Assembly (NCBI GenBank): GCA_036389295.1
Contig: DASVQB010000021.1
Location: 1 to 64,000 of the forward strand
Length of the DNA: 64,000 bases
Direction: 5' to 3'
Source of the DNA: AC-37 sp036389295
GTDB lineage: Bacteria > Actinomycetota > Thermoleophilia > Solirubrobacterales > Thermoleophilaceae
The notes below the pieces were generated by a model that was given only the letters and a program-made list of their open reading frames with translations, was not told the origin of the DNA and searched no databases. Each line of letters opens with the position of its first letter. Position 1 is the stretch's first letter. The translations under genes were made by a program, and so were the position numbers. Positions 1-10,848 of this stretch are shown one piece after another.

Positions 1-2356
<2,356 letters not shown>

Positions 2357-2359
<3 letters not shown>

Positions 2360-2419
2360 CCGGCCTCCGCCGCGTCGCGCATCCGGCCCGCCGCGTCGCT
2401 CATCCGGCCTCCGCGACGA
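2357..2419. repeat. Three imperfect copies of a ~21-bp unit at the gcvH/gcvP junction
   Basis: The unit, roughly CATCCGGCCTCCGCCGCGTC on the plus strand, occurs three times head to tail from about 2357, 2380 and 2401. It covers the gcvH stop codon, the 40-bp spacer and the gcvP start. The spacer probably grew by slippage or duplication of the gcvH end. Confidence 0.5.
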
Positions 2420-2795
2420 GCTGGCGGTAGGCGGCCGGGTCGAGCAGGCCGTCCAGCTCGCCGGGGTCGCTCAGCTTCACGCGCACGAGCCAGCCGTCGC
2501 CGTACGGGTCGGCGTTGATCCGCTCGGGCTCGGCCCCCAACCGATCGTTGACCGCCGTGATCTCGCCCGACAGCGGCGCGTAGACGTCCGAGACCGCCTT
2601 GACCGACTCGACCTCGGCGTAGGCCTGGTTCGCGGACACCGCGGTGCCGACCTCGGGCGGGTCGAAGAACACGACCTCGCCGAGCTGGTCCTGGGCGAAC
2701 CACGTGATGCCGAAGGTCGCCTCGTCGCCCTCGATCTTCGCCCAGTCGTGCTCGGGGTGGTAGCTGAGGCCGTCGGGGTAGCGGTCGTCGGCCAC
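2400..2795 (-). CDS. gcvH: Glycine cleavage system H protein
   Basis: GcvH is the small lipoylated carrier that shuttles the aminomethyl group between the P, T and L proteins. The 131-residue product has the usual family length. The lipoyl-attachment lysine is K66 in EVESVKAVSD. It starts 3 bp after the gcvT stop and is followed by gcvP, so the three are co-transcribed. No gcvL (dihydrolipoamide dehydrogenase) is seen here. Confidence 0.98.
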   Translation of the reverse strand: MADDRYPDGLSYHPEHDWAKIEGDEATFGITWFAQDQLGEVVFFDPPEVGTAVSANQAYAEVESVKAVSDVYAPLSGEITAVNDRLGAEPERINADPYGDGWLVRVKLSDPGELDGLLDPAAYRQLVAEAG

Positions 2796-2798
2796 TCG

Positions 2799-3902
<1,104 letters not shown>

Positions 3903-3959
3903 GCCGGCGGAGACTCTACCGACGGGGTCCGGCGGCCCCGCCCGGCGCCCCCGGAGGGT

Positions 3960-4003
3960 GAACGTCCATTTGACCACCGTATGCGGTGGCGAAATGGACG
4001 TTC
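3960..4003. terminator. Long hairpin between ftsZ and gcvT
   Basis: The outer arms 3960-3971 (GAACGTCCATTT) and 3992-4003 pair perfectly over 12 bp. Inside them 3974-3979 (CCACCG) pairs with 3984-3989 around a TATG loop. There is no U tract. It sits 10 bp after the ftsZ stop and before gcvT and probably ends the ftsZ transcript or marks the operon boundary. Confidence 0.6.
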
Positions 4004-4013
4004 GGCGGTCGGC

Positions 4014-5120
4014 TCAGTCCTTCAGGAAGCTCGGGACGTCGATGTCGTCGTCGCCGATCTCCAGCGACGAGCGCTCGCGGTCGTCCATCGCGGGCGTGCG
4101 GTCGGCGGAGCGGTCGCGGCGGGCGCCGCGCTCGCGCGGGGCGTGCTCGAGGTCGAACAGGCCGGGGCCGCGGCCGCGGCGGTCGAAGCCGGTCGCGATC
4201 ACCGTCACCCGGAGGTCGTCGCCGGCCGACTCGTCGATCACGGCGCCGAAGATGATGTTCGAGTCCGAGGCGGCGGCGCTCTGGATGATCTCGGCGGCCT
4301 CGTTCACCTCGAACAGGCCGAGGTCGGCCCCGCCGGTGATGTTCAGCAGGATCCCGGTGGCGCCCTCCACGGACTGCTCCAGCAGCGGGCTCGAGATCGC
4401 CGTCTTGGCCGCCTCCGACGCGCGGCTCTCGCCGCTCGCGGAGCCGATGCCCATCAGGGCCGAGCCGGCGTCGTGCATGATCGTCCGGACGTCCGCGAAG
4501 TCGAGGTTGATCAGGCCGGGGATCGTGATCAGGTCGGTGATGCCCTGCACGCCCTGGCGCAGGACGTCGTCGGCGAGCCGGAACGCGTCGAGGATGCTGG
4601 TCCGGCGCTCGACGATCCCGAGCAGCTTCTCGTTCGGGATCACGATCAGGGTGTCGACCTGCTCGCCGAGGCGCTCGATCCCCTCGGCCGCCTGGCGCGA
4701 GCGCTGGCTGCCCTCGAACAGGAACGGCCGCGTCACGACGCCGACGGTCAGCGCGCCGATCTCGTGCTTCGCGATCTCGGCGATGACGGGCGCGGCGCCG
4801 GAGCCGGTCCCGCCGCCCTCGCCGGCGGTCACGAAGACCATGTCCGCGCCCTTGAGCCCCTCCTTGATCTCGTCGCGGCTCTCGTTCGCCGCGCCGTAGC
4901 CGGTGTCGGGGTTCGCGCCCGCGCCGAGCCCGCGCGTGAGCTGCGAGCCGATCTGGAGCTTGATGTCGGCGTCGCACATCTGGAGCGCCTGCGCGTCCGT
5001 GTTCACCGCGATGAACTCGACGCCCTTCAGCCCTGCGTCGACCATGCGGTTCACCGCGTTGGTGCCGCCGCCTCCCACGCCGACGACCTTGATCACCGCC
5101 AGGTAGCTGCCCGTGTCCAT
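4014..5120 (-). CDS. ftsZ: Cell division GTPase FtsZ
   Basis: FtsZ is the tubulin-like GTPase that polymerises into the division ring at midcell. The 368-residue product has the GTP signature GGGTGSG at residues 102-108 and the T7-loop region LINLDFADVR. A charged linker of about 50 residues leads to the C-terminal peptide DIDVPSFLKD, which in this family binds membrane tethers such as SepF. No ftsA is present, as is common in Actinomycetota. The ATG is preceded by GGGAG at 4-5 nt. A separate strong promoter lies upstream at 5244-5273. Confidence 0.99.
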   Translation of the reverse strand: MDTGSYLAVIKVVGVGGGGTNAVNRMVDAGLKGVEFIAVNTDAQALQMCDADIKLQIGSQLTRGLGAGANPDTGYGAANESRDEIKEGLKGADMVFVTAGEGGGTGSGAAPVIAEIAKHEIGALTVGVVTRPFLFEGSQRSRQAAEGIERLGEQVDTLIVIPNEKLLGIVERRTSILDAFRLADDVLRQGVQGITDLITIPGLINLDFADVRTIMHDAGSALMGIGSASGESRASEAAKTAISSPLLEQSVEGATGILLNITGGADLGLFEVNEAAEIIQSAAASDSNIIFGAVIDESAGDDLRVTVIATGFDRRGRGPGLFDLEHAPRERGARRDRSADRTPAMDDRERSSLEIGDDDIDVPSFLKD

Positions 5121-5191
5121 CGCTCCCAGTTGTTCCCTATCGGGTCTCGCCCTCGCGACGGGCTGCTCGGTGCCTTCGATTCCGTCCGAGC

Positions 5192-5208
5192 CTCAAGCGA
5201 TGCTTGAG
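5192..5208 (-). other. Hairpin in the ftsZ leader
   Basis: CTCAAGC (5192-5198) and GCTTGAG (5202-5208) form a perfect 7-bp stem with a 3-nt loop. It lies inside the predicted ftsZ leader, about 30 nt after the predicted transcription start. Its role is unknown; it could stabilise the leader or affect translation. Confidence 0.4.
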
Positions 5209-5243
5209 AGTTTCGCCGTCACCCTGGGCGTCGGAAATTCCGC

Positions 5244-5273
5244 ACTGTACGCGGTCTTCGGCGGATATGTCAA
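5244..5273 (-). promoter_or_regulatory. Sigma70-type promoter of ftsZ
   Basis: On the minus strand a perfect -35 TTGACA (5268-5273) is followed after 18 bp by TACAGT (5244-5249). Transcription would start near 5237, giving a leader of about 117 nt before the ftsZ ATG. It would let ftsZ be made independently of the long upstream dcw transcript. Confidence 0.7.
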
Positions 5274-5416
5274 CGAGAGGCACGATTTCGTGCGGCGCGA
5301 CGACCTCGATCGGAGGTCGAGGGTTGGTCAAGTCTCGACCGCCGGTCGAGGGTCGGGGCGCGGGCGCTCCCGCTCGCGGCCGAGGGCGGTCGACGGGGCC
5401 GGTCCGGTGCGCATCG

Positions 5417-6454
5417 CTACGGCACCTGCGCGCCGGTCGGTGCTTGCTGGCCGGTAGCGGCGCCGGCGGTCGGGGGCGGGGCGGCGCCGGCGGCTCCGGT
5501 CCCCGTCGCGGGGGTCGCGGCGCCGGGTCCGGCGCCCGTTGGCGTGCCCGCGCCGGCCGCGCCGGGATCCGTGCCGGCCTGAGGCGCGGTCGCGCCCGGC
5601 ACGAGGGGCGCCACGGGTGTAGGCGGCGCCGGCTCGTCGCCCTCGGGCTGCGGGACGTCCAACCCGCCCGCCACGGGCCGGTCCGGCAGGCGGACGTCGA
5701 CGTAGGCCGCTCCGCGGCTCGCCCGGTCGGCCAGGACCGCGGCGGCGGCCGCCCACTTGGACCGGAGCGCGCTCGTGTCGCCGAAGATCACCTGCGGCCC
5801 GCGGCGCAGCTGGGCGACGAGGCCCCTCCCCGGCGCGGACCGGACCTGCCCGATCCGCGGCCGGAGCGCCGCCGGGGCGGCCGCCGCGACCTTCACCAGC
5901 CGCTCGGCCTGCGCGCCGGAGACGCGCGAGCCCGACGGGGCCGCGGTGATGACCACCGACGGGACGTCCGTCGCCCGCACCTTCCGCAGGAGGGTGCCGT
6001 CGCCCGCCACGGCGATCCGCACGCCGGGCGCCACGAGGACCGCCACCGGCGGGCGCTCGACCACCTCGATCCGCATCCCGTGCGGGAAGTCCGTGCTCAC
6101 GCGCAGCTCGCTCACGGCGGTCGAGGTCCCGATCGCGCGCAGCAGGCGCCCCTCGTCGACGTGGAGCGTGGTCATCCTCCTCGCCGCCTCCGCCAGCCGG
6201 GCCCGGACCTTCGGGGCGTCGGTGGTGGTCAGGCCGGTCACGGTCACGCGCTCCACGCGCACGAGGGACGAGTCGCGGAACCAGCCCATGTAGAGGGCCC
6301 CGAGGGCCAGCGTTCCCGCCGCGCAGGCGAGGGCCCAGCGGCGGGCGCGCGGCGAGAGCGAGGCGACCCGGTCGAGGACCCAGGCCATCGCGCCGTGGAC
6401 CAGCGCGGCCGCGTCCGGGACGCGCCGGAGGGTCGCCGTCGCGGCGGCCCTCAC
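5417..6454 (-). CDS. ftsQ: Cell division protein FtsQ (POTRA domain)
   Basis: FtsQ is a bitopic membrane protein that links early and late division proteins. Residues ~37-57 form one membrane segment (WALACAAGTLALGALYMGWF), followed by a POTRA domain starting VRVERVTVTGL. The last ~90 residues are a long Ala/Pro/Gly/Thr-rich tail ending APTGAQVP, which is unusual for FtsQ and would lie outside the membrane. The GTG start overlaps the murB stop as GTGA. 345 residues, longer than usual because of the tail. Confidence 0.92.
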   Translation of the reverse strand: MRAAATATLRRVPDAAALVHGAMAWVLDRVASLSPRARRWALACAAGTLALGALYMGWFRDSSLVRVERVTVTGLTTTDAPKVRARLAEAARRMTTLHVDEGRLLRAIGTSTAVSELRVSTDFPHGMRIEVVERPPVAVLVAPGVRIAVAGDGTLLRKVRATDVPSVVITAAPSGSRVSGAQAERLVKVAAAAPAALRPRIGQVRSAPGRGLVAQLRRGPQVIFGDTSALRSKWAAAAAVLADRASRGAAYVDVRLPDRPVAGGLDVPQPEGDEPAPPTPVAPLVPGATAPQAGTDPGAAGAGTPTGAGPGAATPATGTGAAGAAPPPTAGAATGQQAPTGAQVP

Positions 6455-7359
6455 GCGAACAGCTCCCCTGCCTCGACCCGCCCGAGCAGCTGGACCTCGG
6501 GCTCGAGCTCGACCCCGAACCGCTCGCGCACGCGGCGGCGGCCCTCGGCCATGAGCGCGACGACGTCCGCCGTGGTGGCGTCGCCCGTGTTCTCGACGAA
6601 GTTCGCGTGCTTGCCGGAGAACCGCGCGCCGCCCACGGCGAGGCCCCGGCAGCCCGCCGCGTCGAGCAGCTGACCGGCGCTCCTCCCCTGGGCGCGCGGG
6701 TCGTCGGGGTTCTTGAACGTAGAGCCGAACGTCTTGATGCCGGACGGCTGAGCCGCCCTGCGCTGGGCGCGCATGTCCGCGAGCGTGCCCTTGACGACCT
6801 CCGGGTCGGCCGGCCGGAGGGCGAACGAGGCCCGGGCGACCACCTCGCCGGGCCCGAGGCTCGAGCGGCGGTACGCGAAGCCGAGCTCGCCGGGGCCGCG
6901 CCGCCCGGCGCCGGCCGGGGTCACGACCTCGACCCAGTCGAGCACCCGCGAGAGGTCGCCGCCGTACGCGTTGGCGTTCATCTTCACGGCGCCGCCGACG
7001 GTCCCGGGGATGTTCACGCCGAACTCGAGGCCGGTCAGCCCGAGCCGGGCCGCCATCGCGGAGGCCTGGGGCAGCCGGGCGCCGCCGCCGCAGACGAGCC
7101 GCTCGCCGTCGGGCTCGATCGTGGCGAGGTCGCCGTCCAGCTTCAGCACGAGTCCGCGGAATCCCTCATCGGCCACCAACAGGTTCGAGCCCGAGCCGAC
7201 CACTCCTACCTCCAGCCCCTCCGCGGAGGCCCAGCGGAGCAGCTCGGCGAGCCGCTCGGACGTCGGGACGCGGGCGAACCAGTCGGCGGAGCCCCCCGTG
7301 CGGACGGTGGTGAGCCGGGACAGCGGGTAGTCGGGCTCGACGCCGGCGGGCGGGCTCAC
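6451..7359 (-). CDS. murB: UDP-N-acetylenolpyruvoylglucosamine reductase
   Basis: MurB is the FAD enzyme that reduces UDP-GlcNAc-enolpyruvate to UDP-MurNAc. The FAD-binding stretch VVGSGSNLLVADEG and the catalytic-serine motif GSTFKNP are both visible. The GTG at 7359 overlaps the murC TGA as GTGA and gives 302 residues, the usual length. The frame is open further upstream over murC, but that part is an antisense-like shadow with no similarity to the family. Confidence 0.97.
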   Translation of the reverse strand: MSPPAGVEPDYPLSRLTTVRTGGSADWFARVPTSERLAELLRWASAEGLEVGVVGSGSNLLVADEGFRGLVLKLDGDLATIEPDGERLVCGGGARLPQASAMAARLGLTGLEFGVNIPGTVGGAVKMNANAYGGDLSRVLDWVEVVTPAGAGRRGPGELGFAYRRSSLGPGEVVARASFALRPADPEVVKGTLADMRAQRRAAQPSGIKTFGSTFKNPDDPRAQGRSAGQLLDAAGCRGLAVGGARFSGKHANFVENTGDATTADVVALMAEGRRRVRERFGVELEPEVQLLGRVEAGELFA

Positions 7360-8732
7360 GCGGCGCGCTCCTCGGTGGGGCTCGCGCCGGGCGGGCCGGC
7401 GTCGGCGGCGGGTCCGGCGAGCCGCTCCGCCAGCCGGTCCACGTCGCCCGCGCCGATCGTCAGCACCACGTCGCCTTCGCCGGCCAGCCGGGTCACGAGC
7501 CGCTCGGCGTCGTCCATGCCCGGCGTCCAGTAGACGGGCCGGCCGCCGGAGGCGTCCGCCGCCGCGGCCGCCACCAGCCAGCCGCTGACGCCGGCGAAGT
7601 CGGCGGCGAGCTCGCGCGCGGGGTAGACGTCGAGCACGCAGACGACGTCCGCCAGCGACAGCGCGCGGCCGAAGTCGCGTGCGAGCGCCCGGGTGCGCGA
7701 GTAGAGGTGCGGCTGGAAGCAGGCGATCGTGCGCGCCGCGCCCAGCGTCCGGGCGGCGCTCAGCGTGGCCCGGACCTCGGTCGGGTGGTGGGCGTAGTCG
7801 TCGTAGACGATCGCGCCCGCGGCCGTCCGGCCGCGCCGCTCGAACCGCCGCCTGGCGCCCGGGAAGGTCGCGAGGGCGGGCGCCGCCTCGGCCGGCTCGA
7901 CCCCCGCCGCGCGGCAGGCGGCCACCGCCGCCAGCGCGTTCAGCACGTTGTGCTCGCCCGGGACGGCCAGCGAGAACTCCACCCCCTCGGCCTCGAACCG
8001 CGACCCGCCGGCGTCCAACGCGACCCCGCTCGCCCGCAGCTCGCCCGCGTCGATCCCGTACCTCAGGGCGTCGCCCCCCACCGCCGCCCCCTCCCACGCG
8101 ATCGCCGTCTCGGCCGCGGCCGCGAACTCCGAGTAGGCCCGCTCGATCTCGAGCTGCGACCGGTAGGTCGAGTGGTGGTCGAGCTCCGTGCTCGTCACGA
8201 CCGCAACCCGCGGCGCGAGCCGCAGGAACGAGCGGTCCGACTCGTCGGCCTCGACCACGATCCACTCCCCCTTCCCCCACGCCGCGTTCAGCCCGGTGCT
8301 GCGCAGCTCGCCGCCGATCAGGTACGACGGCGCGCGGCCGGTCTCGAGCAGCACGTGGGCCGCCATGCACGCGGTCGTGGTCTTGCCGTGCGCCCCGCCG
8401 ACGGCGATCGACGGCTTCAGCGAGCCGACCTCCGCCAGCAGCTCGCCGCGGTGCACCACGGTCGCCCCCGCCGCCCGGGCGGCCGCCAGCTCGGGGTTGT
8501 CCTCGGGGATGGCCGTCGAGACGACGACCTCCGCCCCGGCCGGCAGGTGGGCCGCGTCGTGGCCGATCGCCGGCTCCACCCCCGCCGCGCGCAGCGGCTC
8601 GAGGTAGGGGGAGTCGGCGCGGTCGGAGCCGGACACCTCGGCCCCGAGCGCGCGGGCGACGAGCGCGAGCCCGCTCATGCCGGCGCCGCCGATGCCCACG
8701 AAGTGAAGCCGGCGGCCGCTCCAGGGAGACAC
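7356..8732 (-). CDS. murC: UDP-N-acetylmuramate--L-alanine ligase
   Basis: MurC adds L-alanine to UDP-MurNAc with ATP. The Rossmann start FVGIGGAGMSGLA, the P-loop GGAHGKTTTA and the late motif DDYAHHPTEV are typical. 458 residues. It starts with GTG at 8732. A -10-like TAAGGT lies 8 nt before the start, so a leaderless transcript is likely. This is where the murC-murB-ftsQ-ftsZ half of the dcw cluster restarts after the interruption; the superoxide dismutase gene is divergent. Confidence 0.97.
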   Translation of the reverse strand: MSPWSGRRLHFVGIGGAGMSGLALVARALGAEVSGSDRADSPYLEPLRAAGVEPAIGHDAAHLPAGAEVVVSTAIPEDNPELAAARAAGATVVHRGELLAEVGSLKPSIAVGGAHGKTTTACMAAHVLLETGRAPSYLIGGELRSTGLNAAWGKGEWIVVEADESDRSFLRLAPRVAVVTSTELDHHSTYRSQLEIERAYSEFAAAAETAIAWEGAAVGGDALRYGIDAGELRASGVALDAGGSRFEAEGVEFSLAVPGEHNVLNALAAVAACRAAGVEPAEAAPALATFPGARRRFERRGRTAAGAIVYDDYAHHPTEVRATLSAARTLGAARTIACFQPHLYSRTRALARDFGRALSLADVVCVLDVYPARELAADFAGVSGWLVAAAAADASGGRPVYWTPGMDDAERLVTRLAGEGDVVLTIGAGDVDRLAERLAGPAADAGPPGASPTEERAA

Positions 8733-8740
8733 GGAATCCG

Positions 8741-8746
8741 ACCTTA
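8741..8746 (-). promoter_or_regulatory. Candidate -10 of a leaderless murC promoter
   Basis: TAAGGT on the minus strand lies 8 nt upstream of the murC GTG, the spacing expected when transcription begins at the start codon. No clear -35 was seen. Confidence 0.4.
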
Positions 8747-8818
8747 CAGCCGGCGGAGGCGGGTCGGATCCGGCCCTCCACTAGGGTCCTTCGCTCACAC
8801 GAGGAAAGGACGACGCCC

Positions 8819-9484
8819 ATGCCATGGGACGAGGTCAAGCCGCGCCAGTTCGCCGCCTTCGACAAGGAGCTCGACGGGATCTCCAAGAAGACGATGGAGG
8901 ACCACTACAAGCTCTACGAGGGCTACTGCAAGAAGACAAACGAGTGCCGCAAGCTCCTCAACGAGTTCGACTACTCGGAGATCGAGGGCAACCAGGTCTA
9001 CTCGCAGCTTCGCGCCGTGTCCGTCGACTACACGTTCGCCCTGCTCGGGTTCAAGAACCACGAGCTGTACTTCGGCCACCTCGGCGGCGACGGCGGCGAG
9101 CCCGAGGGCCGCTTCGCCGAGCTGGTCGAGGCGGAGTTCAACGGGGTCGACAAGTGGAAGGACTCGGTCCGCAAGGCCGCCAAGGCCGCTCGCGGATGGG
9201 TCATGGTCGGCTACGACCTGAACGACGGCTCGCTGTTCAATTACGTCATGGACACCCAGAACCTGTGGGCCGTCTACAACATGGTCCCGGTGCTCGGGAT
9301 CGACGTCTACGAGCACGCCTACGCCGCCGACTTCGGCGCCACGCCGGACGGGCGCGGCGAGTACGTCGAGGCGTTCTTCCGCAACCTCGACTGGGACCAC
9401 GTCAACCGCCAGCTCGCCGCGGCGGAGGCCGCGAAGAAGGGCGCCGACGAGAGCTCGGCGACCGGCGGCGGCGAGGAGAGGTAG
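8819..9484 (+). CDS. Fe/Mn-type superoxide dismutase
   Basis: The 221-residue protein has the Fe/Mn superoxide dismutase fold, which converts superoxide to peroxide and oxygen. Metal ligands appear as H29 (KKTMEDHY), H81 (KNHELYF) and D162/H166 (GIDVYEHAY). The normal His/Tyr gateway after the first ligand is replaced by Tyr-rich sequence (HYKLYEGY), and a glycine occupies the position that holds glutamine in classic FeSOD. The family is clear, but its metal and activity are not. The ATG is preceded by GAGGAAAGG at good spacing. It is divergent from murC and lies inside the interruption of the dcw cluster. Confidence 0.88.
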   Translation: MPWDEVKPRQFAAFDKELDGISKKTMEDHYKLYEGYCKKTNECRKLLNEFDYSEIEGNQVYSQLRAVSVDYTFALLGFKNHELYFGHLGGDGGEPEGRFAELVEAEFNGVDKWKDSVRKAAKAARGWVMVGYDLNDGSLFNYVMDTQNLWAVYNMVPVLGIDVYEHAYAADFGATPDGRGEYVEAFFRNLDWDHVNRQLAAAEAAKKGADESSATGGGEER

Positions 9485-9494
9485 CGCGCTCGCG

Positions 9495-9523
9495 GGGACG
9501 CGCCGCCCTCCGCGGCGCGTCCC
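9495..9523 (+). terminator. Hairpin after superoxide dismutase gene
   Basis: A perfect 12-bp stem GGGACGCGCCGC (9495-9506) with 9512-9523 closes a 5-nt loop 10 bp after the stop codon. A U tract is missing. It is followed by a second hairpin. Confidence 0.6.
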
Positions 9524-9529
9524 TCCCGA

Positions 9530-9548
9530 CCCCCCTGAAAGAGGGGGG
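9530..9548 (+). terminator. Second hairpin after superoxide dismutase gene
   Basis: CCCCCCT (9530-9536) pairs with AGGGGGG (9542-9548) around GAAAG. With the preceding hairpin it probably makes a tandem terminator. Confidence 0.45.
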
Positions 9549-9604
9549 CGCGCGCTCGCGGGGCACGCCACCGTCCGCCGGTGGGTATCGTTCGCCGGGC
9601 ATAG

Positions 9605-9955
9605 GTGGCTACGCTCGACGTCACGACACACGAGCGTCCCGACGGGGGCGCTCAGCTTGAGCTCGCCGGTGAGCTCGACCTCGCGAGCGCATCGAAGCTC
9701 GACGAGGAGCTTCGACGCGTCGAGGCCGGCCGCCCGAGCCTGGTCGTGGTCGACCTCCAGCGGCTCCGGTTCATGGACTCGAGCGGGCTGCGCGTCCTGC
9801 TCTCGGCCGACAGCCGCGCCCGCGACGAGGGCCGCCGCCTGGTGCTCGTCCGCGGCGACCAGCGCGTCCAGAAGGTGCTGACGATCACCCGCCTCGACGA
9901 GCGCCTCGAGATCGTGGACGATCCCGAGAGCATCGCGGCGGAGCAGCCGGGCTAG
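9605..9955 (+). CDS. STAS-domain anti-sigma factor antagonist
   Basis: The 116-residue STAS protein resembles SpoIIAA/RsbV, which frees a sigma factor by binding its anti-sigma kinase when unphosphorylated. The phosphorylation site is S59 in FMDSSGLRVLL. The GTG start has no good Shine-Dalgarno. The likely partner kinase is encoded convergently 188 bp downstream (10144-10623). A GGGTAT at 9583-9588 resembles a SigB-type -10, but no matching -35 is seen. Confidence 0.9.
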   Translation: MATLDVTTHERPDGGAQLELAGELDLASASKLDEELRRVEAGRPSLVVVDLQRLRFMDSSGLRVLLSADSRARDEGRRLVLVRGDQRVQKVLTITRLDERLEIVDDPESIAAEQPG

Positions 9956-10035
9956 CCCTCAGCAGCTTCCGCGCCCACGGTCACGGGCTCAGCGAGCCCT
10001 CAGCAGCTACCCGCCGTCCACGGCTCACGTGTCTC
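9953..10035. repeat. Imperfect direct repeat between the STAS and kinase genes
   Basis: AGCCCTCAGCAGCT occurs near 9953 and again near 9999, each followed by similar sequence (C..CG.CCACGG.TCACG). The two ~38-bp copies are adjacent and lie in the convergent spacer. No coding potential was seen. Confidence 0.4.
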
Positions 10036-10143
10036 GCGGGTGGCGGGCGGAGCCGTTCCGGATGCGGCGGCTGCTGCCGCCGCAGCCCGGGACGGCGCAG
10101 CCCAGACAGGACCCGCGCCGGAGACGCCGAGCCCTCCTCCTGT

Positions 10144-10623
10144 CTAGGACGCGGCGGACTCGTCGATCTCGAACCACACTCGCGTGAACCCGTTGCGGGC
10201 GACCCCCCAGCGGTGCGCGATGCGGTCGACCAGCTGGAGGCCCCAGCCGCCGATGCGGTCGTCGTCGTCCTCGCGGGGCTGCGGCGCGAAGCCGTCTCCC
10301 CCGTCCAGGACCTCGACGTGCACGGTCCGCTCGTCGAGCGCCACCTCGAGCGCGACGCCGCGCGCGGGGTCGCCCTCGGAGTGGCGGACGCTGTTGGTCA
10401 CGAGCTCGCTCACCAGCAGGCGGACGTCGTCGAGGACGTCGCGGTCCATGCGGCCGTCCAGCACGCCGAGCGCCGTCCGCGCTTCGGCTGCCGCGGTCGG
10501 GCCCCAGTCGAGCTCCACGCGCATGCCGCGACCCGACCGCGGCTCGCGGATCGTCGCGAGGCGCCGGCCAAAGCGGCGGTTCCCGTTCACAGCGCCGTTG
10601 GTCGTCTCCGCCTGAATGGACAT
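10144..10623 (-). CDS. Anti-sigma regulatory kinase (RsbW/SpoIIAB-like HATPase)
   Basis: The 159-residue protein has a GHKL ATPase domain with the N box VSELVTNSVRHS and G1 box VLDGGDGF. Such kinases bind a sigma factor and phosphorylate a STAS antagonist. I chose the ATG at 10623 because a GAGG lies 5 nt upstream; the frame is open further upstream, but that part looks non-coding. It is convergent with the STAS gene. A SigB-type promoter lies 90-115 bp upstream, which suggests that the sigma factor it controls also drives its expression. Confidence 0.9.
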   Translation of the reverse strand: MSIQAETTNGAVNGNRRFGRRLATIREPRSGRGMRVELDWGPTAAAEARTALGVLDGRMDRDVLDDVRLLVSELVTNSVRHSEGDPARGVALEVALDERTVHVEVLDGGDGFAPQPREDDDDRIGGWGLQLVDRIAHRWGVARNGFTRVWFEIDESAAS

Positions 10624-10712
10624 CACAACCTCGTCATGGGGTCCGCCGGCCCACCCCCGAAACAGCCGGGGACTCGCCGGACGCCCTGCTCGCAACCGCC
10701 TTCGCGCCCGTT

Positions 10713-10737
10713 ATTCCCGGGGTAGGCGGGGGAAAAC
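10713..10737 (-). promoter_or_regulatory. SigB/SigF-type promoter of the anti-sigma kinase
   Basis: On the minus strand GTTT (10734-10737), 15 bp, then GGGAAT (10713-10718). This matches the GTTT-N14-17-GGGTAT pattern of SigB/SigF-family sigma factors. The start would be near 10706, about 83 nt before the kinase ATG. Confidence 0.6.
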
Positions 10738-10848
10738 ACGATCCGCCGATCCGGCCGGCCTCGTGCAGGGCGGGACGGGGCCGATCCGGCCGGTCGCGCG
10801 GGAGGGAGACGCGGCCCCGCGCGCGGGACGGCGCCCGTCGCCCCGGCC

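Noticed and set aside
3903..3977. N-terminal extension of GcvT to the ATG at 3977
   Set aside because: The ATG lies within a hairpin, a -10-like sequence is inside the extension, and the added residues do not match the family.
3903..4013. Glycine riboswitch before the gcv operon
   Set aside because: The spacer to ftsZ is too short and has no glycine aptamer features, only a hairpin.
9583..9588. SigB-type promoter (GGGTAT) before the STAS gene
   Set aside because: The -10 is perfect, but no GTTT lies 14-17 bp upstream and the leader would be very short.
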